Positions 15,323 through 17,090 of a stretch of 17,090 bases of DNA are shown in pieces. Position 1 is the stretch's first letter, and each line of letters opens with the position of its first letter. The notes under the pieces were generated by a model. The model searched no databases. It had not been told where the DNA came from and worked only from the letters and a program-made list of their open reading frames with translations. The DNA comes from Synechococcales cyanobacterium PMM_0073. GTDB lineage: Bacteria; Cyanobacteriota; Cyanobacteriia; Elainellales; Elainellaceae. A program made the position numbers and the translations under genes. The stretch spans positions 1-17,090 of the forward strand of contig CASBQH010000175.1 in assembly GCA_949127695.1 (NCBI GenBank), given 5' to 3'.

Positions 15323-15367
15323 AAACCAGTGGAAAGCAAACCAGTGGAAAGCAAACCAGTAGAAACT
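15323..15367 (+). repeat. three tandem copies of a 15-bp unit
   Basis: AAACCAGTGGAAAGC occurs at 15323-15337 and 15338-15352, with a diverged third copy at 15353-15367. In the lipA frame it would read [15 protein letters not shown]. It lies 25 bases ahead of the probable lipA ATG. Confidence 0.9.
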
Positions 15368-15391
15368 CCCATTCATTCTCCAACGGCTCAG

Positions 15392-16294
15392 ATGGCAACC
15401 TCTAGCTCTCCCCGCTCAGCCCTGGTTGAACTACCAGACTGGCTGCGTCGCCCGATTGGCAAAGCCAGCGAGATTTCGACCGTGCAGAAAATTATCAAGC
15501 AGCGCCAGATCCATACGATCTGCGAAGAAGGTCGTTGCCCGAATCGCGGTGAATGCTACGCCCAGGGCACAGCCAGCTTTTTGCTAATGGGGCCAACCTG
15601 CACCAGAGCCTGCGCTTTTTGTCAGGTGGATAAAGGCCATGCCCCAATGCCGCTTGACCCAGAGGAGCCGCAAAAGGTGGCTGAAGCAGTGAGCCTGCTG
15701 GGCTTGAGCTATGTGGTGCTAACTTCCGTGGCGCGAGATGATCTGCCAGATCAGGGCGCAGGCTGGTTCGTCCAGACCATGACCGCGATTCGTAACCAAA
15801 ACCCCGCCACGCAGATTGAGGTGCTGACGCCTGACTTTTGGGGCGGAGCGGGCGAGCCTTCAGCCGACAGCCAACAGCAGCGGGTGGCAACCGTGGTGGC
15901 GGCAGAGCCTGCCTGCTACAACCACAACATCGAAACCGTGCGGCGGCTGCAAGGCGTGGTGCGACGCGGCGCAAAATACGAGCGATCCTTGCGGGTGCTG
16001 GAACTGGTCAAGCAGCTCAATCCGGCAATTCCGACCAAATCAGGACTGATGCTGGGACATGGCGAAACTGAGGCTGAGCTGATAGAAACCCTGCAAGATC
16101 TGAGGCAGTCTGGCTGCGATCGGCTGACGCTGGGGCAATATATGCGTCCGTCATTGGCGCATTTGCCGGTGCAAAAATACTGGACGCCTGCTGAATTTGA
16201 GCAGCTGGGGCAAACCGCGCGGGCAATGGGCTTTTCGCAAGTGCGCTCTGGGCCGCTCGTCCGCAGCTCTTACCATGCGGGTGAGGAAGCCTAG
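15392..16294 (+). CDS. lipA: lipoyl synthase
   Basis: This radical-SAM enzyme inserts two sulfurs into protein-bound octanoyl groups to make lipoyl cofactors for 2-oxoacid dehydrogenases and the glycine cleavage system. From ATG 15392 it has 300 residues, the usual family length. The auxiliary-cluster cysteines are in [12 protein letters not shown] and the radical-SAM CX3CX2C in [55 protein letters not shown] and the terminal RSSYHAGE with the conserved RSSY are all present. The frame is open to a TTG at 15239, which would add 51 residues made largely of two tandem-repeat arrays. No Shine-Dalgarno supports either start and ATG 15392 fits the family better. Cyanobacteria may carry two lipA genes, so the symbol suffix is left open. 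Confidence 0.95.
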   Translation: MATSSSPRSALVELPDWLRRPIGKASEISTVQKIIKQRQIHTICEEGRCPNRGECYAQGTASFLLMGPTCTRACAFCQVDKGHAPMPLDPEEPQKVAEAVSLLGLSYVVLTSVARDDLPDQGAGWFVQTMTAIRNQNPATQIEVLTPDFWGGAGEPSADSQQQRVATVVAAEPACYNHNIETVRRLQGVVRRGAKYERSLRVLELVKQLNPAIPTKSGLMLGHGETEAELIETLQDLRQSGCDRLTLGQYMRPSLAHLPVQKYWTPAEFEQLGQTARAMGFSQVRSGPLVRSSYHAGEEA

Positions 16295-16447
16295 CAGAAT
16301 CCCAAAATCTGCCTTGAGCCAGAGCAGTTTTTTTGAGCTGAATGCAAAGATTGAGACCGCTCTGGTTGATAATTAAAAAATAATTAAGCCAGGTTGCCTG
16401 ACTTGATTCTGAACTCAGCCGATGTCTTAACCCAAGGAGAGCCAATC

Positions 16448-16567
16448 ATGACTTCTAAAGCTTCATCTACCGCCAAGCCGCCCTATACCTTCCGCACTTT
16501 CTGGGCGCTAGTCTTGCTGGCTGGCAACCTGCTAGTTGCTGCTTTTTACTTTGGCATTTTGAAGTAA
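16448..16567 (+). CDS. 39-residue single-span membrane protein, possibly Psb35-like
   Basis: The ORF starts at ATG 16448 with a strong AAGGAG (16434-16439) 8 bases upstream, and has its own terminator downstream. A short polar N-terminus (MTSKASSTAKPP) leads into YTFRTFWALVLLAGNLLVAAFYFGILK, one membrane helix with aromatic ends and a basic last residue. The build is that of small photosystem or cytochrome-complex subunits. It reminds me of the photosystem II assembly factor Psb35 (Ssl2148 family), but I cannot confirm that without alignment. It stands between lipA and the DUF2079 gene on the same strand. Confidence 0.7.
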   Translation: MTSKASSTAKPPYTFRTFWALVLLAGNLLVAAFYFGILK

Positions 16568-16616
16568 GCGAGTCTCTAGCCAATTGTCGCTACAGCCAGA
16601 TAAACTCAGTCCAGTC

Positions 16617-16648
16617 AACAAAGGACGCGCTAAACCGCGTCTTTTGTT
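16617..16648 (+). terminator. intrinsic terminator of the 39-residue protein gene
   Basis: AACAAAGGACGCG (16617-16629) pairs with CGCGTCTTTTGTT (16636-16648) over 13 bp including one G-T pair, with a 6-base loop and a T-rich right side. It separates the small gene from the DUF2079 gene. Confidence 0.75.
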
Positions 16649-16684
16649 GTTTGAGTTTTGTTTGAGCCATACCACTTGCGTTGG

Positions 16685-17090
16685 ATGCTGCGCGCCCGGA
16701 TGCCAAAATTTCGCCCACCCAAAATCACCTCCAAAATCCCACCTGCGGTGCTGCTGGCTGCTGCCCTATTTTGGGTGATCTGTAGCTTGCTGGTGCTACA
16801 ACGCTACTACAGCTTCTATCCGACCTACGTCTCGTTTGATCAAGGCATTTTCAATCAGGTGTTTTGGAACAACCTGCATGGCCGCTGGTTTGAAAGCTCG
16901 CTGTCCTCCACCGAATCTAGCCTGGTGATGCAGGGCGAGCTGCCGGACGTGGCCTATCGCCGCTTGGGGCAGCATTTTACGCCCGCGCTGCTGCTCTGGC
17001 TGCCGGTTTACGCGCTGTTTCCCTCCCCGGCTGGGTTGTCGATCCTGCAAGTGACGCTGGTGACGCTAGCTGGGTTTGTGCTGTATGCCC
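16685..17090 (+). CDS. DUF2079 family membrane protein, 5' part
   Basis: This gene runs off the end of the window. The visible 135 residues hold an N-terminal membrane helix (about 20-38, VLLAAALFWVICSLLVLQ), the block SFDQGIFNQVFWNNLHGRWFESS (50-72), LGQHFTPALLLWLPVYALFPSP (94-115) and the start of another helix. DQGIFNQ followed by HFTP is characteristic of DUF2079, a polytopic family related in architecture to GT-C glycosyltransferases and often annotated only as a membrane protein. The acidic Asp in the first loop is where GT-C enzymes keep a catalytic acidic residue. ATG 16685 and ATG 16700 are both possible starts; neither has a clear Shine-Dalgarno. Confidence 0.85.
   Translation, partial: MLRARMPKFRPPKITSKIPPAVLLAAALFWVICSLLVLQRYYSFYPTYVSFDQGIFNQVFWNNLHGRWFESSLSSTESSLVMQGELPDVAYRRLGQHFTPALLLWLPVYALFPSPAGLSILQVTLVTLAGFVLYA

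Noticed and set aside
15173..15376. A minus-strand frame of 67 codons with [12 protein letters not shown] repeats upstream of the site-2 protease
   Set aside because: The repeated residues are only the reverse reading of the 15-bp tandem array, and no ribosome-binding site is present.
16319..16365. CCAGAGC/GCTCTGG hairpin after lipA as a terminator
   Set aside because: The T7 run lies inside the loop rather than after the stem, and the bases following the stem are A/T mixed. It may still be a transcript structure.

Overview
The window reads as chromosomal DNA of a cyanobacterium, most likely filamentous and Leptolyngbya-like. The evidence is a set of cyanobacterial families: a Tic22-like periplasmic protein, a DUF3318 protein, a Ycf52-type GNAT acetyltransferase, an EGY-type site-2 protease, a probable DUF6737 protein, a tiny photosystem-like membrane protein and a DUF2079 membrane protein. 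The tRNA gene lacks an encoded CCA end. The HIP1 octamer GCGATCGC occurs only once that I can find (about 14014), so this is not a HIP1-rich genome. Genes lie on both strands in short units. I see no transposase, phage gene, CRISPR array or other mobile element.

Layout. At 1-421 is the 3' end of an ABC exporter gene, convergent with tic22-like (429-1241, minus). A periplasmic-binding-protein lipoprotein follows (1522-2973, plus), then tRNA-Pro(UGG) on the minus strand (3027-3100). A BioD-family ATPase (3285-3998) and an M20 amidohydrolase (4284-5504) flank a candidate small RNA (about 4112-4178). A DUF3318 protein (5572-6168) is followed by a 770-base stretch without a conventional gene. That stretch holds a promoter, a clear cyclic-di-AMP (ydaO/yuaA) riboswitch (6353-6505), a possible 19-codon leader ORF and a candidate terminator, and then comes a universal-stress-protein gene (6939-7628). 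A double-ACT protein (minus) and a Ycf52-like acetyltransferase (plus) diverge. The acetyltransferase converges on rtcB (minus) at a shared bidirectional terminator. A SAM methyltransferase overlaps a small membrane protein gene by 4 bases. Threonine synthase follows and overlaps the 3' end of a convergent coiled-coil gene by 56 bases. An EGY-type site-2 protease (minus) diverges from lipoyl synthase (plus). A 39-residue membrane protein with its own terminator and the start of a DUF2079 gene end the window.

The most notable part is the long leader of the universal-stress-protein gene, where a c-di-AMP riboswitch lies more than 400 bases upstream of the start codon. Also worth a second look: the candidate small RNA whose 5' end is the exact complement of the ultraconserved Yfr1 motif; six short tandem arrays of exactly three copies each, all with different unit sequences and mostly at gene starts; and a TACA-TT-TGTA inverted repeat ahead of the methyltransferase operon. 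Most of the remaining genes are ordinary housekeeping or lineage-conserved genes.
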